Origin: Oculatella sp. LEGE 06141
Lineage (GTDB): Bacteria > Cyanobacteriota > Cyanobacteriia > Elainellales > Elainellaceae
Direction: 5' to 3'
DNA length: 64,000 nt
Assembly: GCF_015207605.1 (NCBI RefSeq)
Contig: NZ_JADEWO010000027.1
Location: 25,299-89,298, forward strand
A model generated the notes under the pieces. It did not search any database, was not told the DNA's origin, and saw only the letters and a list, made by a program, of their open reading frames with translations. Made by a program: the position numbers and the translations under genes. Of the stretch, positions 37,013-46,669 are shown one piece after another (the stretch's first letter is position 1; each line of letters opens with the position of its first letter).

Positions 37013-40000
37013 ATGACATTTGCCTCAGCATTGGAGAATATGGTGTTTGACCTTGATGGTCTCCAAGCATTGCGGGAATGTTGCCGAGATGAAGCAGCGT
37101 TTATCAAGCTGCAACAGCTCTTGGCCGCAAAGCAAAGCAAGCAACAACCAACACCAGGCGGGTCTCATCAGCCAGACGATCAGGTTGCTTTACTCCATCT
37201 GGCCGACACTGAACGTGTTGCCGTTCAGGACAGTGAACGGTCTTCCCACCCCAATTTGTTGCGAGGCGTGGCAGAAGCAACCAGTCAGTTGCTGAATGGA
37301 GACTACACGCAGGCGATTCAGCGATCGATCGCCACCCTGGGAGCTGTGACAGAGGTGGATCGGGTCTACATCTTTGAAACTCATCCCCATCCTGAAACCG
37401 GAGAACCAGCGGCCAGTCAACGGTTTGAATGGGTTCGAGATGCCGTATCGCCCCAAATCGATAACCCGACCCTGCAAAACCGCACCTACGCCGTTAGTGG
37501 TTTAACCCGGTGGTATGACATCTTTCATGCTGGGCAACCCTTTAGCAGCCTGGTTCGAGATCTGCCCCTGAGGGAGCAAGCAGGACTCGTTGTGCAGGAA
37601 ATCAGGTCAATTTTGATCGTGCCGATTCAGATTGATGGTCACCTGTGGGGCGTAATTGGGTTTGACGATTGCCACCGTGAACGGCAATGGTCAGCCGATG
37701 AAAAAGCTGCCCTGCAACTGATGGCAGGCAGTATTGGTGGAGCGATCGCCCGCTATCAGGCGGAGAGGGCACTGCATCACAGCCAATCCCGGCTTCAGAC
37801 GATCGCGGCCAATGTGCCTGGAATGCTCTATCAATTTCTCAGCCGTGATGGGGATACGCGGCAAGTACTATATGCCAGTTCAGGCAGCCAGGAACTACTG
37901 GAACTCGATCCGGAGACGATTCAGGCTGATTTTTCTCGAATCTCAAACCTGTGCCATCCAGACGACCGCGCCAGCTTTGAAGCGGCGATTGATGAATCTG
38001 CGGCTACTCTAGAACCGTGGCACTGGGAGGGGCGCATTATTACCCCATCGGGCAAGCTGAAATGGGTGCAGGGGTTCTCGCGTCCGGAACGCCAGCCCGA
38101 CGGCAGTATCCTATGGGATGGTGTCATAGTAGACATCACAGTCAGCAAGCGCGCTGAAGCGGCCTCTCGTCAGAACGAAGCCCGCTATCGAGCCATGCTT
38201 GATGCTAGCCCCGACCTGATGTTTCGCCTGAGCCGCGAGGGGCAATATCTCGATTTCAAGGGCAATGCAACGGTGCATATTGCCAGCGAAGAAATTATTG
38301 GTCGCTTTATGCATGAGCTTCTGCCGCCCGACGTGGCCGAGCTATGCTGGCAGGCAATGCAGCGCACTCTCGATACAGGCGAACTGCAAACCTGTAAATA
38401 TCAACTGTCTGAGCCGCGAGGAATCCGCAGCTATGAGGCGAGGTTGGTGGTTTGCGGTGCCGATGAAGTGCTGAGTATTGTGCAAGATGTGACCGACCGC
38501 AACCAGATGGAAGCGGAACTTCGAGACAGTAAAAATCGGCTGCAAAGCTTTTTTGAAGCGACGTTTGAGGCTGTTATTGTTCACGATTTTGGCAAGGTTT
38601 TAGATGTAAATCCCGCTGCTGAAAAGCTGTTTGGGTATTCAACAGATGAAATCATTGGTATGCCTGTGATGGATCTGGTGGCCGCTGTTTCGCGCGAACA
38701 GGTACGGCAGACGTGGCGATCGCTAGAGTCGCCCGACCAACCCTACGACTATGAAGGCATTGGCGTTAAAAAAGACGGCACCACCTTTATGGGTGCGGTT
38801 TGCGCCAAGGCCGTTCACTACAAAGGTCAGTTGGTTCGGGTTGCCGGGGTTCGAGACATCACCGACAGCAAGCAGGCCGAAGCTGCCATTCGCCAGAGTG
38901 AAGCCAGAAATCGAGCGTTAGTCAATGCCATTCCCGACTTGATGTTTCGTATTCGGCGAGATGGCACCTATCTCGACTGCAAAGCCGAGCACGATGGCGA
39001 TGTGTTACTGCCGCCCTTAGAGTTAATTGGCAAGAATGTGTATGATGTGCTGCCGCTCGACCTGGCTCAACAGCGGATGTATTACATTGAGCAAGCGCTG
39101 CAAACGGGGAAAACGCAATATTTTGAATATCAACTGCGGCTTAACCGCAATCCGGCACTCGACCAGATTTACCAGCAGGTGAGTCATGAGGCCGTGTTAG
39201 CGTCGGGGCACCACTCGCGCGATTACGAAGCCCGTATTGTCGTTAGTGGGGAAGATGAGGTGCTGGCGATCGTGCGAGATATTACCGATCGCAAACTGTC
39301 TGAAATTGCCCTGCGCCTATCCGAAGAGAAGTTCTCGAAGGCATTCCGTTCCAGCCCGAATCCAATGACGATTACAACCCTGGTGGACGGGCGGCTGATC
39401 GAGGTAAACGACAGCTTCCTCAAGTTCTCAGGCTACAGCCGAGATGAAGTGATCGATCGCAGCGTTTACGACATTAACCTGTGGCTCAATGATGGCGATC
39501 GCCTCACCATCATTGAACCTTTGCGGCAGCACGGCTCGGTTAGCAATGTTGAATGTCACTTTCGGGTCAAATCTGGCGAGATGCGAGTGGCGCTGTTTTC
39601 AGCCGAGGTGATTAAAATTGGGGACGAGCTGTGTATGCTCGACATCACCGTAGACATTACCGAACGCAAGCGGGCAGAGCAGCAGCTTCAGGCGGCCGCC
39701 GATCGCGATCGGCTGTTGCGAGAAATTGCCCTTCGTATCCGCCAATCCCTCGACCTCGATCAAATTCTCAATACGACTGTGGCAGAAGTGCGGCAGTTTC
39801 TCCATGCCGATCGGGTGTTTATTACGCAGTTTGATCCCCAGGGCGAGGGACGAGTGGTGGCCGAGTCGGTTGATTCCCGCTATCCCTCCGTGCTGGAGTG
39901 GGTGTTGGATGGTCAAATGTACGAAGAATTGCAGCAGGCGCTTTGCGAGCTAGAGCATATCAATATTTCGGACACCACCCAAATAGAGCTACGTGAATCG

Positions 40001-41005
40001 GTGCGGGAAGGGTTCATTCGCTTTCAAATTCGAGCCACAATGGGTGTGCCCGTGATGAAAGACGAGCGGCTGTTTGGCATTTTAGTGGCGCACCAATGCT
40101 CCCATTCTCGTCAGTGGGAACCCTTTGAAATTCAGCTATTGGAACAGCTTGCTACACAGGTGGCGATCGCGATTCAGCAAGCCCAGCTTTACCGTCAGGT
40201 GCAGGAACTCAATGCCGGACTGGAGCAGTTGGTTGAGGAGCGCACCGCTCAACTCCAGCAAAAAATGGAGGAACTGCAAGAGCTAAATGAGCTAAAAGAT
40301 GAGTTTCTTAACGCGTTTTCCCACGATTTGCGAACGCCAATGATGGGGATGTCGCTGGTGCTCAAAAATTTGCTGAATCAATCTGGCGATACATTGACCA
40401 TGACTCGCCCCATTGTTGAGCGCATGATTCAAAGCAGCGATCACCAGCTCAATCTCATCCGCTCTCTGCTGCAGGCGCACTCTAGCGAAACGCGAGGGGT
40501 CATTCTCAATTATGAGCTGGTGCAACTCAGCCTGCTAACCCAGGTGATCGTTGAAGATCTAGAGCCGTTAGTGGAGAAGAACCAGGCAACGCTGGTAAAC
40601 AGCGTCCCGCCCGATTTGCCTCTGGTTACGGCTGACCCCGTGCAACTGAGACGGGTATTTGAAAATTTGATGACCAATGCCCTGCACCACAACCCCCCCG
40701 GTGTGGCGTTGACCCTCTCGGCTACCGTTGAGGCAGAAATGATTCGCTTTACGCTCCACGACAATGGAGTTGGCATGAGCCAGGAAGTGAGCGATCGCCT
40801 GTTCGAGCGGTATGTCCGAGGGCCAAAATCGCGACATCGCGGTATGGGGCTGGGGCTATATCTTTGTCGTCAAATCATCACCGCCCACGGTGGACAAATC
40901 GGTGTTGTTAGCGAACCGGGGAATGGCTCTACGTTTTGGCTAACCCTACCGCTGGCTATTCCGTCGGCGGTGAGTTCTAGCCCGGATGCTTCGGATGAAG
41001 CTTGA
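37013..41005 (+). CDS. Multi-sensor histidine kinase, GAF-(PAS)5-GAF-HisKA-HATPase
   Basis: A 1330-residue soluble kinase without membrane spans. A short N-terminal helical region precedes GAF 1 (about 90-255). Five PAS/PAC units follow between about 265 and 885, their junctions marked by DITVSKRAEA, DVTDRNQMEA, DITDSKQAEA, DITDRKLSEI and DITERKRAEQ. GAF 2 (about 900-1060) resembles phytochrome-type GAF domains but shows no obvious bilin-binding Cys. The kinase core has AFSHDLRTPMMGM, an N-box LMTNALHHNP and GMGLGLYLCRQII. No receiver is attached, so a separate response regulator must exist. PAS units 2 and 4 are alike (ARYRAMLDASPDLMFR versus ARNRALVNAIPDLMFR), indicating internal duplication. 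Confidence 0.92.
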   Translation: MTFASALENMVFDLDGLQALRECCRDEAAFIKLQQLLAAKQSKQQPTPGGSHQPDDQVALLHLADTERVAVQDSERSSHPNLLRGVAEATSQLLNGDYTQAIQRSIATLGAVTEVDRVYIFETHPHPETGEPAASQRFEWVRDAVSPQIDNPTLQNRTYAVSGLTRWYDIFHAGQPFSSLVRDLPLREQAGLVVQEIRSILIVPIQIDGHLWGVIGFDDCHRERQWSADEKAALQLMAGSIGGAIARYQAERALHHSQSRLQTIAANVPGMLYQFLSRDGDTRQVLYASSGSQELLELDPETIQADFSRISNLCHPDDRASFEAAIDESAATLEPWHWEGRIITPSGKLKWVQGFSRPERQPDGSILWDGVIVDITVSKRAEAASRQNEARYRAMLDASPDLMFRLSREGQYLDFKGNATVHIASEEIIGRFMHELLPPDVAELCWQAMQRTLDTGELQTCKYQLSEPRGIRSYEARLVVCGADEVLSIVQDVTDRNQMEAELRDSKNRLQSFFEATFEAVIVHDFGKVLDVNPAAEKLFGYSTDEIIGMPVMDLVAAVSREQVRQTWRSLESPDQPYDYEGIGVKKDGTTFMGAVCAKAVHYKGQLVRVAGVRDITDSKQAEAAIRQSEARNRALVNAIPDLMFRIRRDGTYLDCKAEHDGDVLLPPLELIGKNVYDVLPLDLAQQRMYYIEQALQTGKTQYFEYQLRLNRNPALDQIYQQVSHEAVLASGHHSRDYEARIVVSGEDEVLAIVRDITDRKLSEIALRLSEEKFSKAFRSSPNPMTITTLVDGRLIEVNDSFLKFSGYSRDEVIDRSVYDINLWLNDGDRLTIIEPLRQHGSVSNVECHFRVKSGEMRVALFSAEVIKIGDELCMLDITVDITERKRAEQQLQAAADRDRLLREIALRIRQSLDLDQILNTTVAEVRQFLHADRVFITQFDPQGEGRVVAESVDSRYPSVLEWVLDGQMYEELQQALCELEHINISDTTQIELRESVREGFIRFQIRATMGVPVMKDERLFGILVAHQCSHSRQWEPFEIQLLEQLATQVAIAIQQAQLYRQVQELNAGLEQLVEERTAQLQQKMEELQELNELKDEFLNAFSHDLRTPMMGMSLVLKNLLNQSGDTLTMTRPIVERMIQSSDHQLNLIRSLLQAHSSETRGVILNYELVQLSLLTQVIVEDLEPLVEKNQATLVNSVPPDLPLVTADPVQLRRVFENLMTNALHHNPPGVALTLSATVEAEMIRFTLHDNGVGMSQEVSDRLFERYVRGPKSRHRGMGLGLYLCRQIITAHGGQIGVVSEPGNGSTFWLTLPLAIPSAVSSSPDASDEA

Positions 41006-41175
41006 GGCAGGGAGCATCCTCTGTCCCGATAGTTGTAACAAAATGTAAAGCGTCTTAGAATACAACTGTCTCCTGATGCAGACCTGATGCAGCCGTGACG
41101 CATCGCGTCTGCGTATGGGATTCATCTGCCACTCATGACCAACCCCCAAACCCGTTAAGCACTTCATTTTTTGCA

Positions 41176-41934
41176 ATGTATCTCACCTGGCTAGACAGCA
41201 ACTCTTGGCTGATTGAAATGGGAACCCAGCGGATTTTGCTTGATCCGTGGTTGGTGGGGTCTCTCACATTTGCCAATCAGGCGTGGCTGTTTAAGGGCGA
41301 TCGCCCTATCCCCCGTCCTATCCCCGACCATATTGACCTGATTTTGCTGTCCCAGGGGTTAGAGGATCATGCCCATCCCCCTACGTTAAAACAGCTCGAT
41401 CGCGCCATTCCCGTGGTGGGTTCCCCTAACGCTGCTAAAGTGGCTCAGGCGTTGGGCTATCGTCAGGTTACAGCGTTAGGTCATGGAGAAAGCGTTACAG
41501 TAGCGCAGCTAAAAATCAGCGCTACTCCGGGTTCACCCCTGGGGCCACTTACCACGGAAAACGGCTACCTGCTAAAAGACCTCAGCAGCGGCAAGACACT
41601 CTATTACGAGCCGCACGGCTACCACTCCCCCAGCCTTAAAGACGCGGCTCCGGTGGATGTGGTCATTGCCCCGATTGTTGACTTAGCGATTCCGCTCCTG
41701 GGGTCGATTATTCAGGGACGAAAAAGTGCGTTCGAGCTGGTTCAATGGCTCAAGCCTCAAGTTATTATGCCGACTGCGGCAGGAGGGGATGTGGTTTTTG
41801 AGGGAGTGCTAACTTCCGTTCTGTGGGCAGAGGGGAATGCCGATGAACTGCGCCAGGTTTTGCAGCAGCACAATCTCCCAACACGGGTACTTGAACCCAA
41901 GCCGGGCGATCGTTTTGAAGTGGCGATCGCTTAG
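41176..41934 (+). CDS. MBL-fold protein with altered metal-binding motif
   Basis: A 252-residue metallo-beta-lactamase-fold protein from the ATG at 41176 (MYLTWLDSNSWLIEMG); the frame upstream to 41095 lacks support. The canonical HxHxDH motif reads QGLEDH here (residues 60-65, in LLSQGLEDHAHPPTLKQLD), so two metal-ligand His are replaced, while Asp64-His65 remain. Later family features (GKTLYYEPHGYHSP, VIMPTAAGGDV) are kept. It may bind one metal or act without hydrolysis. Function unknown. Confidence 0.85.
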   Translation: MYLTWLDSNSWLIEMGTQRILLDPWLVGSLTFANQAWLFKGDRPIPRPIPDHIDLILLSQGLEDHAHPPTLKQLDRAIPVVGSPNAAKVAQALGYRQVTALGHGESVTVAQLKISATPGSPLGPLTTENGYLLKDLSSGKTLYYEPHGYHSPSLKDAAPVDVVIAPIVDLAIPLLGSIIQGRKSAFELVQWLKPQVIMPTAAGGDVVFEGVLTSVLWAEGNADELRQVLQQHNLPTRVLEPKPGDRFEVAIA

Positions 41935-42022
41935 TCTCTGCTTCTGGGTGTACCCCAACCGTGTATTCGCCTGACCTGAATAGCAGGATAATGTATGGTA
42001 GAACCGTCTTGAACACAACGCC

Positions 42023-42241
42023 ATGTCTGAAACTGGAATGCAGACCTGTCCCGTTTGCGGTGTCAAAATCTTGAACGCGGTGGGTGGTGATAAAGTGCTG
42101 TTTTCGTCAGGGCCACCCGGAACCCGCGCGGCCCTGTGGGCTAAGGTTTGCCAATACACCCAAAAGGCAGGCTGTATCAACAAAGATAAGGATGCGATCG
42201 GTGAAGTCAAATCAACCGACTATTACCAGCCCAACCCATGA
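42023..42241 (+). CDS. Small Cys-rich protein, possible zinc ribbon, 72 residues
   Basis: I do not recognise a named family. The frame MSETGMQTCPVCGVKIL has a CPVCG knuckle, and a second Cys pair is spread later (VCQYTQKAGCIN), which could close a zinc site. The segment KVLFSSGPPGTRAALWAKVC looks conserved in character. No membrane span or signal. It starts 88 bases after the MBL gene on the same strand and converges on the VOC gene with 7 bases between stops. Confidence 0.6.
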   Translation: MSETGMQTCPVCGVKILNAVGGDKVLFSSGPPGTRAALWAKVCQYTQKAGCINKDKDAIGEVKSTDYYQPNP

Positions 42242-42248
42242 CCTCTTT

Positions 42249-42662
42249 CTATTCCGGTACAGTGGGCATATGGACTAACTCCAGCTTGATGCCGTCTGGG
42301 TCAGCAAAGAAAACGGCATAATATCCTGGGGCATACTGGCTGTACTCGGCTGGCGCGTCTAAAACGGTAGCCCCAATCTTAACGAGTAGCTGGTGCAGCC
42401 GATCCACCTCTTCTCGACTATCGGCACTAAAGGCAAAGTGATGCAGCCCTGGCGAGTAGCGATCGTGAACTGGATTCCGTGCATCTGGATTAGCAGAGCC
42501 AATAGTAACAGCTCCAGCAGAGGCTGACCACCACAGGGTAAATTCGTCGGTTTTCTCAGTGAGTTCGTATCCCATGAACGTCAAAATAGCATCGTAAAAC
42601 GGCTCCGATGCGTCGCGATCGCTCACAGTTAAAGACAGATGGTTCATACTACCGAGGGGCAT
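42249..42662 (-). CDS. VOC family protein (glyoxalase/dioxygenase-like)
   Basis: A 137-residue single VOC domain. Two beta-alpha-beta-beta-beta halves are seen: NHLSLTVSDRDASEPFYDAI at the start with a metal-ligand His, and LHHFAFSADSREEVDRLHQL in the middle, ending with YYAVFFADPDGIKLELVH and its Glu ligand. The pattern fits metal-dependent VOC enzymes, but the substrate is unknown. Single-gene unit. Confidence 0.88.
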   Translation of the reverse strand: MPLGSMNHLSLTVSDRDASEPFYDAILTFMGYELTEKTDEFTLWWSASAGAVTIGSANPDARNPVHDRYSPGLHHFAFSADSREEVDRLHQLLVKIGATVLDAPAEYSQYAPGYYAVFFADPDGIKLELVHMPTVPE

Positions 42663-43056
42663 AGATATCTCCTACCGCCATGACGGCTCGCATGTAGATT
42701 CATCGTGTCTAAAAGTATAAAACAAAGGGTTAAAAAACAGAACAGGTGTTCTATAAATGAAGGCGATCGCGGTTGCAATTAAAATTTGAAGTGTAGTGCC
42801 CAGGATGGGAAATTGATTAAGGTGCAATGGTTTAAATAAGATGGCGTTGCTCTGTGTCGCAGGTGTCTTCGTTTCGCACAGAGTTAGCCCGGAAGTCCGC
42901 CAGGGTTGGGGGATGTGGGAGCGAATGCAGCCCATTCGATACCTTTAAAACAACTTCTAGAATTCCAGTTAAGTTACAAGCGCGAAGAATTGACGTTGCC
43001 TGAGTGAGTAGTAGTTCGTACTGCTTTACAGCAGGCAACGTACCATAATCAAAGGT
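42663..43056. other. Divergent intergenic region
   Basis: About 390 bases between the VOC gene (minus) and the RMD1-family gene (plus). A minus-strand frame (42672-42935) encodes a partly hydrophobic peptide but has no ribosome-binding site or family match. No hairpin or RNA gene was recognised. Confidence 0.4.
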
Positions 43057-43857
43057 ATGCACAAACTACTGTTTACAGATAAAGACCTTGTTAAAGGGCG
43101 TGCTCTGTTTTTAGGAGAACAACTAGACCTCGACGCTTTAGAGAAGGCGGATTATTTAGCAACGGTTCCCCTGGTGGTTACCGCAGGCGAACAGGGGTGC
43201 GCGGTTCTCTTCCGCTATGGCGCTGTGGTGCTGTTTGGGCTTGAACCCGTAGAAGAAGCGTCGTTTCTGACCTATCTCAAGCCGCTCATTGTTGAACCCT
43301 TTACCACCCCAGAAACGGAAGACATCAAACTCAGCATTGATTCTAACGTGGCAGGGAAAGTTGAAAATGGGGTAATCTGGCTGCGCGAGTTCAGCATCGA
43401 ACGCTTACAAATCGTAGGCGATATTTTAGCTAAAAGTGTTGTGCTAGAACACTACGAAGTAGGCACGGGCGAGGTGTTTGATCAGCTTGAACCGTTTGCC
43501 GCAGAGCTACAGCGCAGCACTAAAAATGAACGCCGAGGCAAAGAACTGCTGCGCCAGATTGGCAGAGTGCTGTCGATTCAGCACAAGATTGTAGGACGTG
43601 TTGAAATTATTGATAAGCCAGAACTGCTCTGGGATGCGCCGGAACTAGAGCGGCTTTACTTGCGCCTGGAGGATGAATACGAGATTCGAGAACGGCATAT
43701 TGCCCTGGAGCGCAAGCTAGAGTTAATTTCGCGCACGGCTGAAACGGTGCTTGACCTGCTTCAGCACAACACAGGGCTACGCGTTGAGTGGTATGTCGTC
43801 ATTTTGATTGTGGTCGAAATTATGCTGTCTCTCTACGACATTTTTATCCAGGCTTAA
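43057..43857 (+). CDS. RMD1/YagE (DUF155) family protein with C-terminal membrane anchor
   Basis: A 266-residue protein of the RMD1 family. The family core is seen in GCAVLFRYGAVVLFGLEPVEE, ELQRSTKNERRGKELLRQIG, and YLRLEDEYEIRERHIALERKLELI. A single hydrophobic span at the very C terminus (VEWYVVILIVVEIMLSLYDIFI) anchors it. Eukaryotic relatives act in mitochondria (mitoribosome inner-membrane attachment, sporulation); no function is established to my knowledge in cyanobacteria. Single gene. Confidence 0.87.
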   Translation: MHKLLFTDKDLVKGRALFLGEQLDLDALEKADYLATVPLVVTAGEQGCAVLFRYGAVVLFGLEPVEEASFLTYLKPLIVEPFTTPETEDIKLSIDSNVAGKVENGVIWLREFSIERLQIVGDILAKSVVLEHYEVGTGEVFDQLEPFAAELQRSTKNERRGKELLRQIGRVLSIQHKIVGRVEIIDKPELLWDAPELERLYLRLEDEYEIRERHIALERKLELISRTAETVLDLLQHNTGLRVEWYVVILIVVEIMLSLYDIFIQA

Positions 43858-44033
43858 GCGGTTGTTTAAAGTGGCTTGCATGTTCTGCGGCGGCTTCTAA
43901 ACTCCCCGAACTGAGAAACATGGACGATTTGAAGCGGTTCGAGTTACAGTCCCCTGGTTAAAACATGTATGCTGTTTGGCAGCATTTGGCAACATGAAGA
44001 TAGCTGCAACCATTTACTGCATCCGCTTGCCGA

Positions 44034-44489
44034 TTACTCAACTTTCTTCACTCCCCACAGCACCATAAAGGTGACGACGGTGCCCGCGAGGCAAATTAAC
44101 CACAAGCCACAGGCGGCGGCAACCCCCAACGCCGCCGTAACCCAGGTGGCCGCAGCGGAGGTTAACCCTCGGATTTTAATAACACCTTTCGCATCGGTTG
44201 GTCGAGAGTTTGCGAAGATTTCGCCTGCTCCCAAAAAACCGATCCCGGCGACGATGCCCTGAATCACCCGGGCAATTACATCCGAACTCTCACCAGCCGT
44301 ACCCGTTTGAATGCTGGTTAAAACGAAAATGGCAGAACCAAGGCTAACCAGCATATGCGTTCTCAACCCAGCGGGCTTTGCTCGGCTTTCCCGTTCCCAA
44401 CCAATTACAGCCCCAACGACTACAGAGAGCGCTATCCTCAGTAAGGTTTCTTGCCAACCCAGCGGTTCTATTAAAGCAGTACCTGTCAA
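44034..44489 (-). CDS. MgtC/SapB family membrane protein
   Basis: A 151-residue protein with four to five membrane spans covering the MgtC N-terminal domain. Visible marks are AVIGWERESRAKPAGLRTHM (acidic/Arg signature), LVSLGSAIFVL, GIVAGIGFLGAGEIF and RGLTSAAATWVTAALGVAAA. The soluble C-terminal domain of true MgtC virulence factors is missing, as in the SapB-like short forms. A role in magnesium or envelope homeostasis is only inferred. Single-gene unit. Confidence 0.9.
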   Translation of the reverse strand: MTGTALIEPLGWQETLLRIALSVVVGAVIGWERESRAKPAGLRTHMLVSLGSAIFVLTSIQTGTAGESSDVIARVIQGIVAGIGFLGAGEIFANSRPTDAKGVIKIRGLTSAAATWVTAALGVAAACGLWLICLAGTVVTFMVLWGVKKVE

Positions 44490-44583
44490 AACTCAATCAC
44501 TTCAGCAACAAACGCTCTCTTAATTTGTAGCGAAATAGAAATAGGGGAATCGTTCTCAGGGATGATCTATTCGTCTTACCTGA

Positions 44584-45213
44584 CTACTGCAAGATGGCCA
44601 TTAGCCATTGTGGATAGGCATAGGATTGTTCTGCTGCCAGGGTTGGACTGTCTGACATTTGACCACACCAACTGGCGATCGCCAACAAAGTCTGCTGCTG
44701 CTGCGATCGCTCCCCAAAGGCTTCAAACGCTAAGCTCCACCAGTCCTGATCATTTGCCTTGAGCTGCGTTATTTCAACGCTGCATCCCTGCGAAATGACC
44801 TTCTCTAGCGGCAGCGATCGGGGATCTTGGTTAGGAACAACCTGATATTGACGTTGCGATCGCTGCTTTTCAACTCCAATCCAATGCTGGTCTGGCTGAT
44901 CTGAGTTGAAATGCAAATCATCATGCTGGGTATCCATCGAGCTACAGCCCCATTTCGTCCAACGCTCGACCAGACCAGACCAGCGGTTGCCACATCGCTG
45001 CACGGCAAACTGCTCCTGTCTCAACTTGACCTCCAGCCTGTCTGCTCTCAGCTTAAGGTTCAGGTAAGAACATTCTGGTACTACAAGGTAATGGTCTTCG
45101 CGGGTTTCCCATGCTCCAACGTACTGGCCCAGCGACTCTTGATCAAACCAATCCATGACGGCGGCTGGCAACAATCCAGGATAGAACCAGCGTAACTCTG
45201 TTGTAGTTGACAT
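44584..45213 (-). CDS. Unknown protein of 209 residues
   Basis: I do not recognise the family with certainty. The start MSTTTELRWFYPGLLPAAVM and the alternating pattern SYLNLKLRADRLEVKLRQEQ resemble a CYTH-like beta-barrel, in which strands carry charged pairs, but the defining ExExK motif is absent. Trp residues are frequent (ENHYL, DWWSLAFEAFG). The frame is open to 45252; the ATG at 45213 gives the better start. No signal or membrane span. Single-gene unit. Confidence 0.6.
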   Translation of the reverse strand: MSTTTELRWFYPGLLPAAVMDWFDQESLGQYVGAWETREDHYLVVPECSYLNLKLRADRLEVKLRQEQFAVQRCGNRWSGLVERWTKWGCSSMDTQHDDLHFNSDQPDQHWIGVEKQRSQRQYQVVPNQDPRSLPLEKVISQGCSVEITQLKANDQDWWSLAFEAFGERSQQQQTLLAIASWCGQMSDSPTLAAEQSYAYPQWLMAILQ

Positions 45214-45327
45214 CAACGTTGGCGATCGCACGGGGACAGATACACAACCCAACGATCCCTGCTAAACCGAAAGGGTAGAAGCGGTGTGTGTGGGGGCAAT
45301 AGAGCGCTGTAGGGGTAAGATCCCTGG

Positions 45328-45666
45328 CTAATGCATTACCGCAGGGCGATATTCGGAGGGCTTGACCTGATGCTTAACCAAATTAGCAAGCTCCTGAAGT
45401 TGGCTGATTGCTTCAGCACCCTCTAACTTCATCAGCTCTCGATCATCACGCATTTCAGTCCAGGTAATTCCATAGTCAGAAACCAGGAACCGAATAAGAT
45501 GATTTTCGCCAAGGCTTACCATAAAGGAAGCACTATTCATTTGACCGCCACAGGTGTAGCAAGACGCGAGATAGCCTCTGCGCTCTAGCACAATGGCTAA
45601 AGCCTGAAGGTTCATAACCAGATCTTGAACAAATTGACGATGCTGATCTGCAAGTCGTATAAACAC
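45328..45666 (-). CDS. Unknown small protein of 112 residues
   Basis: The start is decided by a strong AGGAGGT five bases before a GTG at 45666. The protein (MFIRLADQHRQFVQDLVMNL) is soluble, has a CYTCGG pair of cysteines near residue 41, and ends in a helical region (EAISQLQELANLVKHQVKPS). I recognise no family. It lies alone between the 209-residue unknown and a 0.7-kb spacer. Confidence 0.6.
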   Translation of the reverse strand: MFIRLADQHRQFVQDLVMNLQALAIVLERRGYLASCYTCGGQMNSASFMVSLGENHLIRFLVSDYGITWTEMRDDRELMKLEGAEAISQLQELANLVKHQVKPSEYRPAVMH

Positions 45667-46345
45667 GCGTGACCTCCTATCACCACACTCAATTCTAAAC
45701 CTTATTCATACTTTCTTAAGAATTTCGTCGTTGGCCGGAAGAAATGACTCTTTGGAAGGGATGAACCTGAATTACAGAGTTAAGCGGGGTTGAAGAAAAT
45801 GGGCAAAAAGCGCTAAAAAATTAGCTCAAGCCAACTGTATGGTGCCAATGCATTAGTTCCACTGGATCAGAGTAACTAACCACCTGGTTCAATAAAGTAT
45901 CAGGTACAACAGGAACGGCTAACCTCTATCTCAATGGATAGAACCCTGAATTACTTCGCCTGTGGGGTTAGCCTGCGGGTTTCGGATTCAACCTAAACCG
46001 TTTGGTTTAGCTGAGAGCCTGATTTAGCTGAGAGACTATGAAGCGTCATAATTAGCTGTACTCTGCTAGTTCTAGCATAGGGATCACGGGCTGCCCACTT
46101 TATGCAGGCAGAAATTATATTTGCTTTACGTATAGAGATAATTCCCGTTGTTGGTCTACTAGAGCTGTTAGCTTCAGCTAAATCCTTGGCCAGCGGGTGA
46201 TTGAGCGGCGATCGCGCCTTATCACTCAATCAAAATCGGCTGCAATGATGACGAATGTTGGCTGATGCCATCAACTATTGTGATGAGTTGTAATGATTGA
46301 CTCGCCGTAAGCGGTCGAGTTTAACTGCAACGGGGAGCGCGATCG
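45667..46345. other. Long intergenic region with a short direct repeat
   Basis: No supported gene in 680 bases. TTTAGCTGAGAG occurs twice about 17 bases apart near 46003-46035. A 78-codon minus-strand frame (45993-46229) has no ribosome-binding site and no recognisable sequence. The rest is low in features. Confidence 0.4.
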
Positions 46346-46558
46346 CTAGTTGACTTGCCACCATCCCAGCATTGGCCCCAGCAAACGGACAACGACCCAG
46401 TAGGCGACTAAACCACCAATGCCGATCCAGGCACCGCGAGTGCTGAGTTTAACAAACTGTTCAGCCTGAGTTTTTTTGATGGGTAGCCAGGGTAAGACCG
46501 ATGGTTCTTGCCCATATTTTTCGCCCAATGTTTCCTTTCGACGCTTTGATTCACCCAT
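46346..46558 (-). CDS. DUF2839 family small membrane protein
   Basis: A 70-residue protein starting MGESKRRKETLGEKYGQEP, the hallmark of the cyanobacterial DUF2839 family, followed by one hydrophobic segment (GAWIGIGGLVAYWVVVRLLG). Length and order match the family as I know it. Function unknown. It lies downstream of the degenerate helicase gene end on the same strand but is separated by about 110 bases from it. Confidence 0.82.
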   Translation of the reverse strand: MGESKRRKETLGEKYGQEPSVLPWLPIKKTQAEQFVKLSTRGAWIGIGGLVAYWVVVRLLGPMLGWWQVN

Positions 46559-46669
46559 AACCTTATTGCGTTGAAACTAGATGATTCTGAAACGATGATA
46601 CCTCTAGACGGAGCCGGAAAGAGCAAGTAATTCCGTCAGCACGATGCTGCTGCTGTGATCCCCGCCTCG

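Noticed and set aside
42672..42935. Hydrophobic minus-strand frame upstream of the VOC gene, considered as a small photosystem subunit
   Set aside because: The hydrophobic part does not match PsbX, Ycf12, PetM or PsaI as I know them, and no start signal is present.
45993..46229. 78-codon minus-strand frame in the 0.7-kb spacer
   Set aside because: No ribosome-binding site, no family features and a composition typical of chance frames; it overlaps a short direct repeat.
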